A DNA stretch of 64,000 nt from Megasphaera micronuciformis F0359. Its GTDB lineage: Bacteria; Bacillota; Negativicutes; Veillonellales; Megasphaeraceae. The notes under the pieces are model-generated. The model made no database searches, was not told the origin of the DNA, and saw nothing but the letters and a program-made list of their open reading frames with translations. Shown here in pieces: positions 9,121-17,142 of this stretch (the stretch's first letter is position 1; each line of letters opens with the position of its first letter). Position numbers and translations under genes: made by a program. The DNA is taken from contig NZ_GL538184.1 in NCBI RefSeq assembly GCF_000165735.1, forward strand, positions 78,253 through 142,252. Direction: 5' to 3'.

Positions 9121-9357
9121 AGCCAGTTCCTCCGTAAGAAAGCAATACCCTATATAGGTTCCATTATAGGCTTCCACCCTAAAGATAACAACGCCCGCTA
9201 TTTTTGTATCCTCTACTTAAAGTTGTTGCTCCTTAAAACTCTATAAAGTGTCTCCTATACGTTATCTATCCTCGAAAATAAACCGGCCCGTTAATGCCTT
9301 GTACTCACGGATACGTTTTTTATCGCTTAACGTGCCGATTTCAGTATAACCACACTA

Positions 9358-10587
9358 TTATTTTTTCTTCGTCGGTATGATTACCTCATCTATAAGCCGA
9401 CCGTCCCTTTTATAAGCGGACACATAAAAACCGTCTTTTCGCAACCGTAACTCCACATATACAGGAAGGTCCATGCAATCGTCATAGGCAACATCAAAAG
9501 GACGTCGTACAGCTTCTGCCCAAGTTTCGGATCCGGAACGTCCCGTCGTAATATAGACAGTCCCCTTTGCTTCCGGTCTTCCTTCTCTCAACGGATAGGA
9601 ACGAGCATAACAATGCTCATGCGCTGTAAATACCAAGGGAACTTCATACTTATCTATGAGCGGCAAAAAGGCGGTTCCGTTCACATCTTTTGCCCCTGAA
9701 TACGGAGTACTCCACGGCGAACGATGCATTAACAAAATCACTCTTTTATGTTCCGTCTCCGATTGTTTAAGTATCTTCTCCAACCAACCCGCTTCAAGCG
9801 TCAGCATGTTCGGCCTCGTGGCTCCCAACTCTTCCTCGTTTGTATTTAAGCTGATAAAGCGGACATCCCCGTAATCGAAGAAGTAGGCCAAGCCCGTTTG
9901 CCCCTCGGGACCGTTTTGCGGCACGGGAAACAAGGATCTGTACGTTTCCGGTTCTGCAAATGTCCAGGTCATGCTATACGCCTCGTGGTTTCCCAACACG
10001 GGTGCCAGCGGAATATTTTCGGCAGATCGGCCTTCATCCAACCACGCCTTCCATTGAAACCAAGCTTGACCGTTATCCGTCAAATCTCCCATAGATATTC
10101 TCAAATCCGCCTGTGGCATGTGCCGAAGTGCAGCATTTACAGTCTTTCCCCACTCGCCGTAGTCTACGGATTGAGAGTCTCCCATAACGGATATCTTATA
10201 TTCGAGCGGCGATTTCTCCGGCATTGTAAAGGCCCCGTCTACCCGATCAGTCTCGGTAGCTACAGTATATACATATTCCGTGCCCGCCTCCAGTCCAGTC
10301 AATCTGACTGCATAGGATTGCCACGCTCTTTCCGTACCTTCAGCATAAAGGGGCGGGCGCTCTCCCCATATGACAAAAGCCGTTTTTTCATATGTATCAC
10401 CCTTCTTTTTATATGAAAAAACAGGATAAGTCCCTGCGCGATCATCGAGCCAGGCTACGGTTCGCGATGTCAGTCCGTCTTCTCCGACAATCTGCATGAC
10501 ATGTTGTACCTGTGCCGCTACCGGCCATACTAATCCAAACGCACTGATAACACCGAAACACGCAGCATGTAAAACCCTTTTTTTCAT
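9358..10587 (-). CDS. Exported purple-acid-phosphatase-like metallophosphoesterase
   Basis: A 409-aa exported phosphatase. A signal peptide occupies about residues 1-25 (cleavage after VAA). A fibronectin-like PAP N-terminal domain comes next, then a calcineurin-like domain with every expected metal motif: GDSQS, MGDLTDNGQ, GNHEAYS, LMHRSPW and TAHEHCYARSY. It should remove phosphate from organic phosphate esters outside the cytoplasm. It lies downstream of the SdaC-type transporter gene but behind a terminator, so it is probably expressed separately. Confidence 0.87.
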   Translation of the reverse strand: MKKRVLHAACFGVISAFGLVWPVAAQVQHVMQIVGEDGLTSRTVAWLDDRAGTYPVFSYKKKGDTYEKTAFVIWGERPPLYAEGTERAWQSYAVRLTGLEAGTEYVYTVATETDRVDGAFTMPEKSPLEYKISVMGDSQSVDYGEWGKTVNAALRHMPQADLRISMGDLTDNGQAWFQWKAWLDEGRSAENIPLAPVLGNHEAYSMTWTFAEPETYRSLFPVPQNGPEGQTGLAYFFDYGDVRFISLNTNEEELGATRPNMLTLEAGWLEKILKQSETEHKRVILLMHRSPWSTPYSGAKDVNGTAFLPLIDKYEVPLVFTAHEHCYARSYPLREGRPEAKGTVYITTGRSGSETWAEAVRRPFDVAYDDCMDLPVYVELRLRKDGFYVSAYKRDGRLIDEVIIPTKKK

Positions 10588-10619
10588 GATTACACCTACC
10601 TTTTTCTTAGTATAACGAA

Positions 10620-10653
10620 AAAAGCAGGTTCTTCAAAAGAAGAACCTGCTTTT
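10620..10653. terminator. Terminator after the SdaC-type transporter
   Basis: A perfect 15-bp stem with an AAAA loop lies just past the stop codon of the transporter (minus strand) and upstream of the phosphatase gene. A/T runs on both sides make it usable in either direction. Confidence 0.9.
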
Positions 10654-10661
10654 ATATCAGC

Positions 10662-11954
10662 TTAAATCATGGCAATAAACGGGGATACAACGAGAAGTAC
10701 TCCGGAGAATACAATAAGATTGAGTACCATCCCCTTGTACTTACGCAAAGAACCGACCTTATATACCAAGTATGCGGGAATAAGGCACCCGATACATCCC
10801 AAGATGGGTCCTAAGAAGGATAGCAGTTTAAGAATCGGTGCATTGAGTACAATGGCACCCCAGGACACGGAAACCGCAAAAACCAAAATACCTTTAGAAA
10901 CGAGTTCTTTATTAATTTTTTCTGCCGGTAAGAGACGCGATAAGATATTTAAAGCAATACCCGTGCACGCTTCCTTAAAGCCCAAGAAAACACTGAAGTA
11001 TGCCGTTACGACGGCAAAGATATTGAGGATAAGACTGAAGATTTTAACTGCATCCGCATCGGCACCGCGCGCCACCATGGCCAGAGCCGAGATATTATTC
11101 GTATATGCTTCAACAGCCTGTTCGTGGCCCATAGCCAAGTTAAAGGACATAGCGTACGAGAATACGGTAATAAAGAGAACAAAGAAGGCTATTTTCATAG
11201 CTCTCATTGCCTTATACCGCGCTACATGAATGGATGTATGATGAGACCGATAAGAAATGACCATAGGGCTCAAACAGGGAATGAAAATAATAGAGGTCAG
11301 TGTATAAGGGAGCATGATGATCGTCTGCTTCAAAATATACGACCAGTCGGGGAAAGCTCCGAGGTTCGCCAAATCCCATGACTGTACCATCAATAAGCCC
11401 AAGCAGGCGACAACGCACAGTTTGGTCAAAACCATTAACGTCGATACCTTAAAAAGAAGTTGTTCACCGCGAGAGGCAACGACAACCATAAAACAAATAA
11501 CGGCTAAGCCGTATAAAGGATTATCGGACAACAACCCTTTCGTAACGCCGAAAGACTGCAAAAATGAGGCACTGTCATTAGTCAGAGCCGTAGAATACAT
11601 GAAGACACAAATAAGGCTCATCATAAAGTACAAAATGCCGAGGAAAAATCCCCAGTTTTTTCCTAAATAACCGCCGATAATACTGGGATAATCATTACAG
11701 TCCGGCGAGTCCGCCAAGGTATTGATGAATAACCGTTGTAACAAATAAATAGAAGGATAAGCAATAAGTGCGGACAATAAAAATACCCAGACACCTACAA
11801 GCCCGACCTGTACGGGGAGAAATACAATCCCTGCCCCGATGGCCATGCCTATACTCATAATTATCCAACCTCTGTCGGTACTGTCGAATTTAATCGCTTC
11901 TTTCCATTGGGCCTCGCTCATACCGGCCTGTTTTGCCAAGTCTGCCGTGGACAT
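10662..11954 (-). CDS. HAAAP-family amino acid transporter (SdaC-like serine permease)
   Basis: A 430-aa permease of the hydroxy/aromatic amino acid family. About eleven hydrophobic helices start with GWIIMSIGMAIGAGIVFLPV, and YPSIYLLQRLFI and YRSHHTS are familiar SdaC-type segments. Proton-coupled serine or threonine uptake is the usual role. GGAGG precedes the ATG. A divergent XRE regulator lies about 400 bp away and a possible 23-aa hydrophobic peptide frame sits in the leader. Confidence 0.87.
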   Translation of the reverse strand: MSTADLAKQAGMSEAQWKEAIKFDSTDRGWIIMSIGMAIGAGIVFLPVQVGLVGVWVFLLSALIAYPSIYLLQRLFINTLADSPDCNDYPSIIGGYLGKNWGFFLGILYFMMSLICVFMYSTALTNDSASFLQSFGVTKGLLSDNPLYGLAVICFMVVVASRGEQLLFKVSTLMVLTKLCVVACLGLLMVQSWDLANLGAFPDWSYILKQTIIMLPYTLTSIIFIPCLSPMVISYRSHHTSIHVARYKAMRAMKIAFFVLFITVFSYAMSFNLAMGHEQAVEAYTNNISALAMVARGADADAVKIFSLILNIFAVVTAYFSVFLGFKEACTGIALNILSRLLPAEKINKELVSKGILVFAVSVSWGAIVLNAPILKLLSFLGPILGCIGCLIPAYLVYKVGSLRKYKGMVLNLIVFSGVLLVVSPFIAMI

Positions 11955-11987
11955 ATAAAAAACCTCCTGAATGTAAGATTTAATATT

Positions 11988-12014
11988 CCTGTCGTTTTCC
12001 CGTTAGACGACAGG
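11988..12014 (-). other. Leader hairpin upstream of the SdaC-type gene
   Basis: An inverted repeat (CCTGTCGT and ACGACAGG, 11-nt loop) lies about 34 nt upstream of the transporter start, between it and the small upstream reading frame. No T-run follows, so it is not a simple terminator. A role in translation or mRNA stability is only a guess. Confidence 0.35.
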
Positions 12015-12038
12015 TTACTGCTGAATTTCGCTTAAAAC

Positions 12039-12110
12039 CTAGAAAAACACGTTCCCTTGCAACACATGTACGGAAAAGGCAAGAATAAAAAACATTCCGA
12101 TTTCATGCAT
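12039..12110 (-). CDS. Possible 23-aa hydrophobic leader peptide
   Basis: A short frame starts at an ATG that has a perfect AAAGGAG eight bases upstream. It encodes MHEIGMFFILAFSVHVLQG followed by four more residues, then TAG. The product would be a single hydrophobic helix. It is 85 bp upstream of, and co-directional with, the SdaC-type transporter gene, with a hairpin between. It could be a small membrane partner of the transporter, a regulatory leader peptide or chance. The ribosome site and amphipathic sequence are the only evidence. Confidence 0.4.
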   Translation of the reverse strand: MHEIGMFFILAFSVHVLQGNVFF

Positions 12111-12369
12111 GCGAACAACTCCTTTCACCATTCTTCCCCCGATAATATCCCCCTGTTCCTCTAGAGAATATTTAATATGCTTAAAGCATATCACTAAATA
12201 TTAGTTTCACTCAACAATACTTGTTTCTCATGACACGAAACTTTTCATTCCTTTTGTTTCTTTTAAATAGAAAAGCTCCCCTTTTTTCTATATAATTAGA
12301 AGCAAATATTCGGATTATATACGCTTAATTAAAAATTTAATATTTGTAAGAAACATTTTGAGGTGAACC
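12111..12369. other. AT-rich divergent control region
   Basis: This stretch lies between the small leader frame and the XRE regulator gene. It is AT-rich and contains several TATAAT-like boxes (for example around 12290), but I cannot assign a promoter with confidence. If the XRE protein controls the transporter, its operator would be expected here. Confidence 0.3.
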
Positions 12370-13077
12370 ATGGAAAATTTGCAACGAGAAATCGGCAAGA
12401 AAATCAAGATTTACCGCAAGAAAAAACTGCTTACCGTAGCAGATCTGTCAGAGGCCATCTGTAAAAGCAAGGCCACAGTCAGCAAGTATGAAAACGGGCA
12501 GATCTCGATGGACATCCTGACCTTATACGACATCGCGCGAGTGCTCGGAGTTCATGTGGAGCAGCTTCTACATCCTGTTGAAGACAAGACGCTGAATCTT
12601 ACGGAAACTCGTCTCCCAGCCTTCTTTCGTAATACCAAGCAGCTCTACCTTTATTATTACGACGGTCGTTGTAATGAAATCAGCATCGGTATTATGGACA
12701 TTCTGTCCAAAACGGGACCCAACACGTATAAAATCATGCTATACGTCAATATTAACGCCTATGACATCTATCAGGACTGTGAAAACACGTATTGGGGAAC
12801 ATTAACCCATTATGATGCCCTATCCACTTTAACGCTCATGAATCAGAATACGCCGACGGAGCAACTGATTATTACCATCTTATCCCCTTTTCTTGATGTT
12901 CCTCACAAGTGGGGCTTACTGAGCGGTATTTCCACGCGCCCGCTTATGCCCGTAGCCACAAAGGTCTTTATATCTAAAACGAAGCATGCCGATACGGAGG
13001 AATTTCGTAAAGATTTGAAGATTTCAAAAGAAGATATTCGACTTATGAAGCTGTACAACATGCTGTCCATTACTTAG
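12370..13077 (+). CDS. XRE-family transcriptional regulator
   Basis: A 235-aa regulator. The N-terminal Cro/CI-type helix-turn-helix covers residues 5-65, with LTVADLSEAICKSKATVSKYENG as the core. The remaining 170 residues are a domain I do not recognise and may bind a ligand. GAGGTG precedes the ATG. It is divergent from the SdaC-type transporter gene, which is its most likely target (inference). A tRNA gene follows. Confidence 0.82.
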   Translation: MENLQREIGKKIKIYRKKKLLTVADLSEAICKSKATVSKYENGQISMDILTLYDIARVLGVHVEQLLHPVEDKTLNLTETRLPAFFRNTKQLYLYYYDGRCNEISIGIMDILSKTGPNTYKIMLYVNINAYDIYQDCENTYWGTLTHYDALSTLTLMNQNTPTEQLIITILSPFLDVPHKWGLLSGISTRPLMPVATKVFISKTKHADTEEFRKDLKISKEDIRLMKLYNMLSIT

Positions 13078-13130
13078 TGTGCGACCTGCTGGGGAAATAC
13101 AAAGTATAACTTTACCCATAATAAAGGTAC

Positions 13131-13160
13131 TTGACAATCCACCCACTCTCCCCGTATAAT
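13131..13160 (+). promoter_or_regulatory. Promoter of tRNA-Thr
   Basis: A consensus TTGACA (13131-13136), 18-bp spacer and TATAAT (13155-13160) lie 14 bp before the mature tRNA 5' end, as expected of a strong stable-RNA promoter. Confidence 0.88.
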
Positions 13161-13173
13161 ACATGTTGTACTT

Positions 13174-13249
13174 GCCACTTTAGCTCAGCCGGTAGAGCAT
13201 CTCATTCGTAATGAGAGGGTCGTTGGTTCAAATCCGATAAGTGGCTCCA
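13174..13249 (+). tRNA. tRNA-Thr (anticodon CGT)
   Basis: A complete cloverleaf can be drawn by hand. The acceptor stem is GCCACTT/AAGTGGC, and the D arm contains AGCTCAGCCGGTAGAGC. The anticodon stem TCTCA/TGAGA holds loop TTCGTAA, so the anticodon is CGT. The T arm contains GGTTCAAATCC. Discriminator T and an encoded CCA end at 13249. It is a single gene with its own promoter and terminator, and foreign DNA begins just downstream. Confidence 0.97.
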
Positions 13250-13252
13250 AGT

Positions 13253-13286
13253 AAAGAGGCTTCCGTAAACGGAAGCCTCTTTTAAT
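13253..13286 (+). terminator. Terminator of tRNA-Thr
   Basis: A 13-bp stem (AAAGAGGCTTCCG) with a TAAA loop and TTTT follows four bases after the tRNA CCA. Confidence 0.9.
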
Positions 13287-13566
13287 TATCTTTATCAGTC
13301 TGCTGACTATCGAAAGAGGCCTGTACGGATATATCCCATACATGGATTTGGAAAGGATTTTCATATTAAGAGTAATTAAAAATATTGAAATATAAGTGAT
13401 TTTAGGGAAGTACTTTTAGGTATTTCCAATGTCATGATTTAAAAATGGGGCAAAAACGAATGACTCTCATTTGGTTTGAAAACCTATAATATCTAATGAT
13501 TATGCTATACTAGAAATATAGTGTTGTTATCAATAAATATCAGTGCGAGACTAATCGGAGGATAAA
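13287..13566. other. Left edge of the foreign island, no gene
   Basis: Base composition drops sharply to AT-rich here. The stretch holds the left copy of a 15-bp inverted repeat (13311-13325) and the sequence ATGGGGCAAA at 13444, which recurs near the right edge after the integrase remnant. I see no intact gene. Confidence 0.5.
13311..13325 (+). repeat. Left copy of a 15-bp inverted repeat flanking the island
   Basis: CGAAAGAGGCCTGTA here is the exact reverse complement of 15603-15617. The two copies bracket the AT-rich foreign segment almost exactly. Confidence 0.7.
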
Positions 13567-13926
13567 ATGGAAAAATAAATTAATGAAAAAATTATCGAAA
13601 TCGTGCATCAAGCCAACGATAAAAATCACCAAAAAGTAATCACGAGACATGTATGGAAAGATGATCTTGAATGTTGTGAAGAGATTCGACACCAAAGAGG
13701 GATGAAGGAGCTTTATCAGAAGCGTAAAGAAACCATTGAACGACTCTTTGGGACAGCTAAGGAGTACCATAATTTGAGATACACTAGAGAGAAAGGAAAT
13801 TCCAAAATGGAGGATAAGGTTGGGCTTGCTTTGGCGTGTTTAAATATCAAAAAATTAGTGAAATGGATAGGGAATATCCCTTTTTATTTTGCTTTAAATC
13901 AGATTTTTGGATGGAATAGTAGATGA
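13567..13926 (+). pseudogene. IS-type transposase C-terminal remnant (IS1182-like)
   Basis: An ATG at 13567 is followed after three codons by a TAA. The same frame then runs open to 13926 and encodes about 115 residues containing KETIERLFGTAKEYHNLRYT and ALACLNIKKLVKW. These resemble the C-terminal end of DDE transposases of the IS1182/IS5 group, where the ERxFGxAKE glutamate is catalytic. The N-terminal two thirds are missing. It is non-functional by truncation plus the internal stop. Confidence 0.7.
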
Positions 13927-14017
13927 TAAGACAAACTATCTTTGAACATACAAAAAGACAAACGCCAAAAATGACGTTTGTCTACGTTTTGAGGTAGCCT
14001 TTAGGCTCCCTTTTTTC

Positions 14018-15028
14018 TTAGAAAATACCGATGAGTAATTGCATGCCAAGACTAGTCAGGATGATAGCAATCCAGCAAAGGGCTCCAAGAAGAATGGATT
14101 TTCCACTGGATTTGATCATAGCAATGAGGTTGGTTTTGAGACCAATAGCACTCATAGCCATGATGATGAGGAATTTAGAGAGTTGTTTGAGAGGTGAAAA
14201 GAAGCTATTGCTGACACCGAAAGATGTGAGAAGAGTAGTTAACAGAGAAGCTAGAATAAAGTAGAGAATGAAAACGGGGAAGATTTTTTTAAGCTTCACT
14301 CCTTGGTTGTTGCCTTGTTGACGGCTTTGCCAATAGGAGAGGAAGAGAGTGATAGGGATAATAGCTAGAGTACGTGTCAGTTTGACAATAGTTGCAGACT
14401 CAAGAGTGTTTGTATTGTAAAGACTATCCCAGACACTAGCAGTAGCTGTCACAGAGGAAGTATCGTTGACCGCAGTACCCGCAAAGAGAGCAAAACCTTC
14501 GTTGGAAAGATGGAGCCAAGAACCTAGAGTTGGAAAGATAAGAGCTGCCAAGACATTGAAGAAAAAGATAACAGAAATGGCTTGGGCTACTTCTTTTTCC
14601 TTGGCGTGAATAACAGGAGCAGTCGCTGCAATGGCAGAACCGCCACAGATAGAAGACCCAACTCCAATCAAGGTAGCTAACTTTGTATCAAGGTTAAAAA
14701 AGCGTTGGAAAAAGAAAGCTATAATCAAAGCAATTGAAATAGTTGAAAGGATAACAGGAAGGGAAGATTTTCCAACTGCGAAAACTTGTGAGATATTGAG
14801 TCCAAACCCAAGCAAAATAACAGCATACTGAAGCAGTTTTTTGGAGCTATAAGTCAAACCGGCATCCAGTTGTGTATAGGAAGTGAGAAAGGGATGGAGA
14901 ATCATTCCGATAAAAATGGCGAAAACAGGTGCTCCCACAACAGGCAGAAATCCTCCTAAAACCCAAGAGATGATAGAAATGATCAGACAGACTAACAGTC
15001 CTGCCCAATTTTTTGATAGAAATGACAT
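14018..15028 (-). CDS. YeiH/UPF0324 family membrane protein (putative sulfate exporter)
   Basis: A 336-aa integral membrane protein with about ten hydrophobic segments. Family marks include [26 protein letters not shown] and [16 protein letters not shown]. Databases call the family 'putative sulfate exporter', but the function is not firmly established. CGGAGG precedes the ATG. It appears full length and may be expressed. Base composition and codon use differ from all native neighbours, which supports recent transfer. It is the only intact gene of the island. Confidence 0.88.
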   Translation of the reverse strand: MSFLSKNWAGLLVCLIISIISWVLGGFLPVVGAPVFAIFIGMILHPFLTSYTQLDAGLTYSSKKLLQYAVILLGFGLNISQVFAVGKSSLPVILSTISIALIIAFFFQRFFNLDTKLATLIGVGSSICGGSAIAATAPVIHAKEKEVAQAISVIFFFNVLAALIFPTLGSWLHLSNEGFALFAGTAVNDTSSVTATASVWDSLYNTNTLESATIVKLTRTLAIIPITLFLSYWQSRQQGNNQGVKLKKIFPVFILYFILASLLTTLLTSFGVSNSFFSPLKQLSKFLIIMAMSAIGLKTNLIAMIKSSGKSILLGALCWIAIILTSLGMQLLIGIF

Positions 15029-15194
15029 AAAAACCTCCGAAAATAAATACTCTTTATTATATATAATATCTATTTGTCAGAAAAGTAAAATAGAAAGCAG
15101 GAATAAGGTTGTAAATTAACGGAATTTTGCGGTCAGAGAGCTTTTTCAGAGAGCTTTTGTAGTATAATAGATATATGTTCTTTGATCAATAAGG

Positions 15195-15509
15195 ATGCTC
15201 AAGAATAGGTATAAAATGATTTTTCAGCATTATGGATATATTCACTTGGTACCAGACATTGCAAGTGTCAATAAAGCTTTGAGTGTTCTTTTAAATGAAT
15301 TAGATATTTATCCAATTATCACGACAAAAGGAGCACGTCATACCTATGGGAGCTACCTCTGGCACAAAGGATTTGACCTTGGAGTTATTGCAAAAATTCT
15401 AGGGCATAGAGATATTTCAATGTTAGTAGAAGTATATGGACACACTTTAGAGGAGAAAATTTTTGAGGAATTTAATCAAATCAGAGATGTCTGGAAAGAT
15501 TGCTCATAA
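15195..15509 (+). pseudogene. Tyrosine recombinase (phage-type integrase) C-terminal remnant
   Basis: 104 residues remain of what is normally a 370-390-aa integrase. The catalytic C-terminal part is seen: the arginine box ARHTYGSYL, LGHRDISM and the tyrosine nucleophile in VEVYGHTLEE. The N-terminal arm and core domains are absent and no ribosome site is obvious, so it is inactive. Two GGGGCAAA copies follow the stop codon, a pattern that often lies next to streptococcal phage integrase genes and their att sites (from memory). Confidence 0.75.
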
Positions 15510-15511
15510 AA

Positions 15512-15535
15512 AAATGTGGGGCAAATGATGGGGCA
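15512..15535 (+). repeat. GGGGCAAA direct repeats after the integrase remnant
   Basis: Two copies of TGGGGCAAA lie within 25 bp just past the integrase stop, and a third ATGGGGCAAA lies near the left island edge at 13444. They could be remains of an attachment core, but the match is short. Confidence 0.35.
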
Positions 15536-15602
15536 AATCAGTTATAGACAAGCAAAAAAGCCTTGTAAATCAAGGCTTTTTCCTGTTGATTTAGATGCCC
15601 CC

Positions 15603-15617
15603 TACAGGCCTCTTTCG
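15603..15617 (-). repeat. Right copy of the 15-bp inverted repeat
   Basis: TACAGGCCTCTTTCG is the exact reverse complement of 13311-13325. Native DNA, starting with the pnuC terminator, resumes immediately to the right. Confidence 0.7.
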
Positions 15618-15620
15618 CAT

Positions 15621-15652
15621 AAAAACCGGTCGAAGCATCTCTTCGACCGGTT
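15621..15652 (-). terminator. Terminator of the nucleotidase-phosphorylase-pnuC operon
   Basis: A perfect 10-bp stem (CCGGTCGAAG) with a 5-nt loop is followed on the minus strand by five T. It lies 17 bp past the pnuC stop. Confidence 0.9.
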
Positions 15653-15669
15653 CCGACAGATAATTCAAC

Positions 15670-16389
15670 TTATTCCGTGCCGCCTTCATTATCGGCACCG
15701 CCGCTGGCCCAAACCTTTTGAGCGTAAACGGCGTTGAACAGAAGGGCTGCCTGAAGCGCTACTTGCGACAAGTTGGCCCCTAAAGTCCCAACCGTATTAT
15801 CGCCCATAACCATTTGAACGGACAAAATACTCCAATAGAGGAAGTTTGCAATATTAACAAAAATCCAGAGCGACCAGTTTTCATTATACTTTAAAATATA
15901 GAGAATCTGAGCAATGAAGCTGACTACAAAGTTAATGGAGTCGAAATAGGGGAGCTGACCGCCTACATACGCCAAAATAGCCCAACCGATAAGCCATGCG
16001 ACAACAGCTCCCGTAAAAACCTTCTTGCGCGTTCCTTTTTTAAAGGAGCGTGTTGCTTCCTGCTGTCCCCATAAATACCACCCGATAGGTTGAGAAATTA
16101 CATAAACAATATCCATGGCAAAGGACCCGTACGCATGACTGATCCAGGCAATATAAGTCATGGATACGCATTGTATAAACCCGAAGACGAAGGATATCTT
16201 ACGTCCCTTCATACCGTAAACCAGGCATAAAACTCCGCCTATACCGGAAATCATCCCGATGGGACTATCCGGTGAAATAGCGTAGACAACGACTTGCAAC
16301 AAAATAAGTAGTGATACATATTTTACTTCGAACTGTTTCCAGTTCGCAAACAACTGACTGTAAAGCCAGCCGTGTTTTGCTGTTTCCAT
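15670..16389 (-). CDS. pnuC: PnuC-type nicotinamide riboside transporter
   Basis: A 239-aa membrane protein of the PnuC family with about seven helices. Conserved segments include the tryptophan-rich QPIGWYLWG and the NIANFLYWSIL region. PnuC proteins move nicotinamide riboside (some relatives move thiamine or riboflavin) by facilitated diffusion, with trapping by phosphorylation. The ATG at 16389 has GGAGG and begins 2 bp after the phosphorylase stop, so the two are co-translated. With the exported 5'-nucleotidase upstream this makes an NAD-precursor salvage operon plausible. Confidence 0.88.
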   Translation of the reverse strand: METAKHGWLYSQLFANWKQFEVKYVSLLILLQVVVYAISPDSPIGMISGIGGVLCLVYGMKGRKISFVFGFIQCVSMTYIAWISHAYGSFAMDIVYVISQPIGWYLWGQQEATRSFKKGTRKKVFTGAVVAWLIGWAILAYVGGQLPYFDSINFVVSFIAQILYILKYNENWSLWIFVNIANFLYWSILSVQMVMGDNTVGTLGANLSQVALQAALLFNAVYAQKVWASGGADNEGGTE

Positions 16390-16390
16390 C

Positions 16391-17128
16391 TTATTCCTCC
16401 GTGTCATGGGCCAAAATGTTAAGGGCCAATTTAATCGATTCGTCCTGGCCCTTGGCAACAAGGTCGGCACTGTTTACGAGCGAATTGATACTGTCAGCCA
16501 AGTCTCCGTTGCAAAGGACGACATTGTTTAAAATCGACAAGGTTTCCATGCCTCGCAATCGTCCGACGACGGCCAAAGCTCCCGATTCCATATCACAACC
16601 CAAGACACCTTTTTTGGCCCAAAAATCTTCCACTTCTTCATTGTCATCCATATAAAAACCGTCATGAGAGCGAATGATTCCGAAATGAGCCTGCGGTGCA
16701 TATTTTTTAGCCAAGGCTAAGAGTTTAAAAGACGGAACGGCCGGATAGATTTCCGGGGCATACTTTTTCGTAAGTCCGTCATCACGCACAATACCTTCTC
16801 CGACAATTAAGTCTCCCAAGCCAATTTCCGGCTGTAGGGCTCCGCATGAACCCACTCGTATAACCGTCTTCACTCCGATGTTGTGAAGCTCTTCGATACC
16901 TATGGCAGCCGAAGGGGCACCTATACCGGTTGACATAACCAGAATTTTCCGCCCCTTATATGTCCCCGTAACAGTGCGATATTCTCGATTCTCCATAATT
17001 TTTTCAGGCTCATCCAAAAATTTCTCCACAACGTCTACACGGGCCGGATCGCCGACAATAACGGCACAATCCGTATCGACGGCATCGGTTAACTGAATAT
17101 GCGGTTGCGGTTCTTTTATTTGTACCAT
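16391..17128 (-). CDS. Nucleoside phosphorylase (PNP/uridine phosphorylase family)
   Basis: A 245-aa phosphorylase of the NP-I family that splits nucleosides with phosphate into base and (deoxy)ribose-1-phosphate. The phosphate-site motif VGDPARVD and the family signature STGIGAPSAAIGIEEL followed by IRVGSCGALQP are clear, and CDMESGAL is the ribose-binding glutamate segment. Whether it prefers uridine, purine nucleosides or nicotinamide riboside cannot be settled. It lies between the 5'-nucleotidase gene and pnuC, closely spaced on both sides. Confidence 0.9.
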   Translation of the reverse strand: MVQIKEPQPHIQLTDAVDTDCAVIVGDPARVDVVEKFLDEPEKIMENREYRTVTGTYKGRKILVMSTGIGAPSAAIGIEELHNIGVKTVIRVGSCGALQPEIGLGDLIVGEGIVRDDGLTKKYAPEIYPAVPSFKLLALAKKYAPQAHFGIIRSHDGFYMDDNEEVEDFWAKKGVLGCDMESGALAVVGRLRGMETLSILNNVVLCNGDLADSINSLVNSADLVAKGQDESIKLALNILAHDTEE

Positions 17129-17142
17129 ATTTATACCTTCTT

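Larger units (their letters stand above)
13311..15617. mobile_element. Horizontally acquired island with streptococcal character
   Basis: About 2.3 kb of AT-rich DNA sits between the tRNA-Thr terminator and the pnuC terminator. It contains a broken IS transposase, a YeiH/UPF0324 gene and the C-terminal part of a tyrosine recombinase. Codon use (many AAA, TTT and AGA codons) is unlike the flanking genes. The YeiH and integrase sequences look like those of Streptococcus of the mitis group; this comes from memory, not a search. Neither mobility gene is intact, so the island is probably no longer mobile. Confidence 0.7.

Noticed and set aside
12287..12310. Promoter of the XRE regulator at the TATATAATTAG sequence
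   Set aside because: A -10-like box is visible but no matching -35 at proper distance, and the region is AT-rich throughout, so I did not list it as a promoter.
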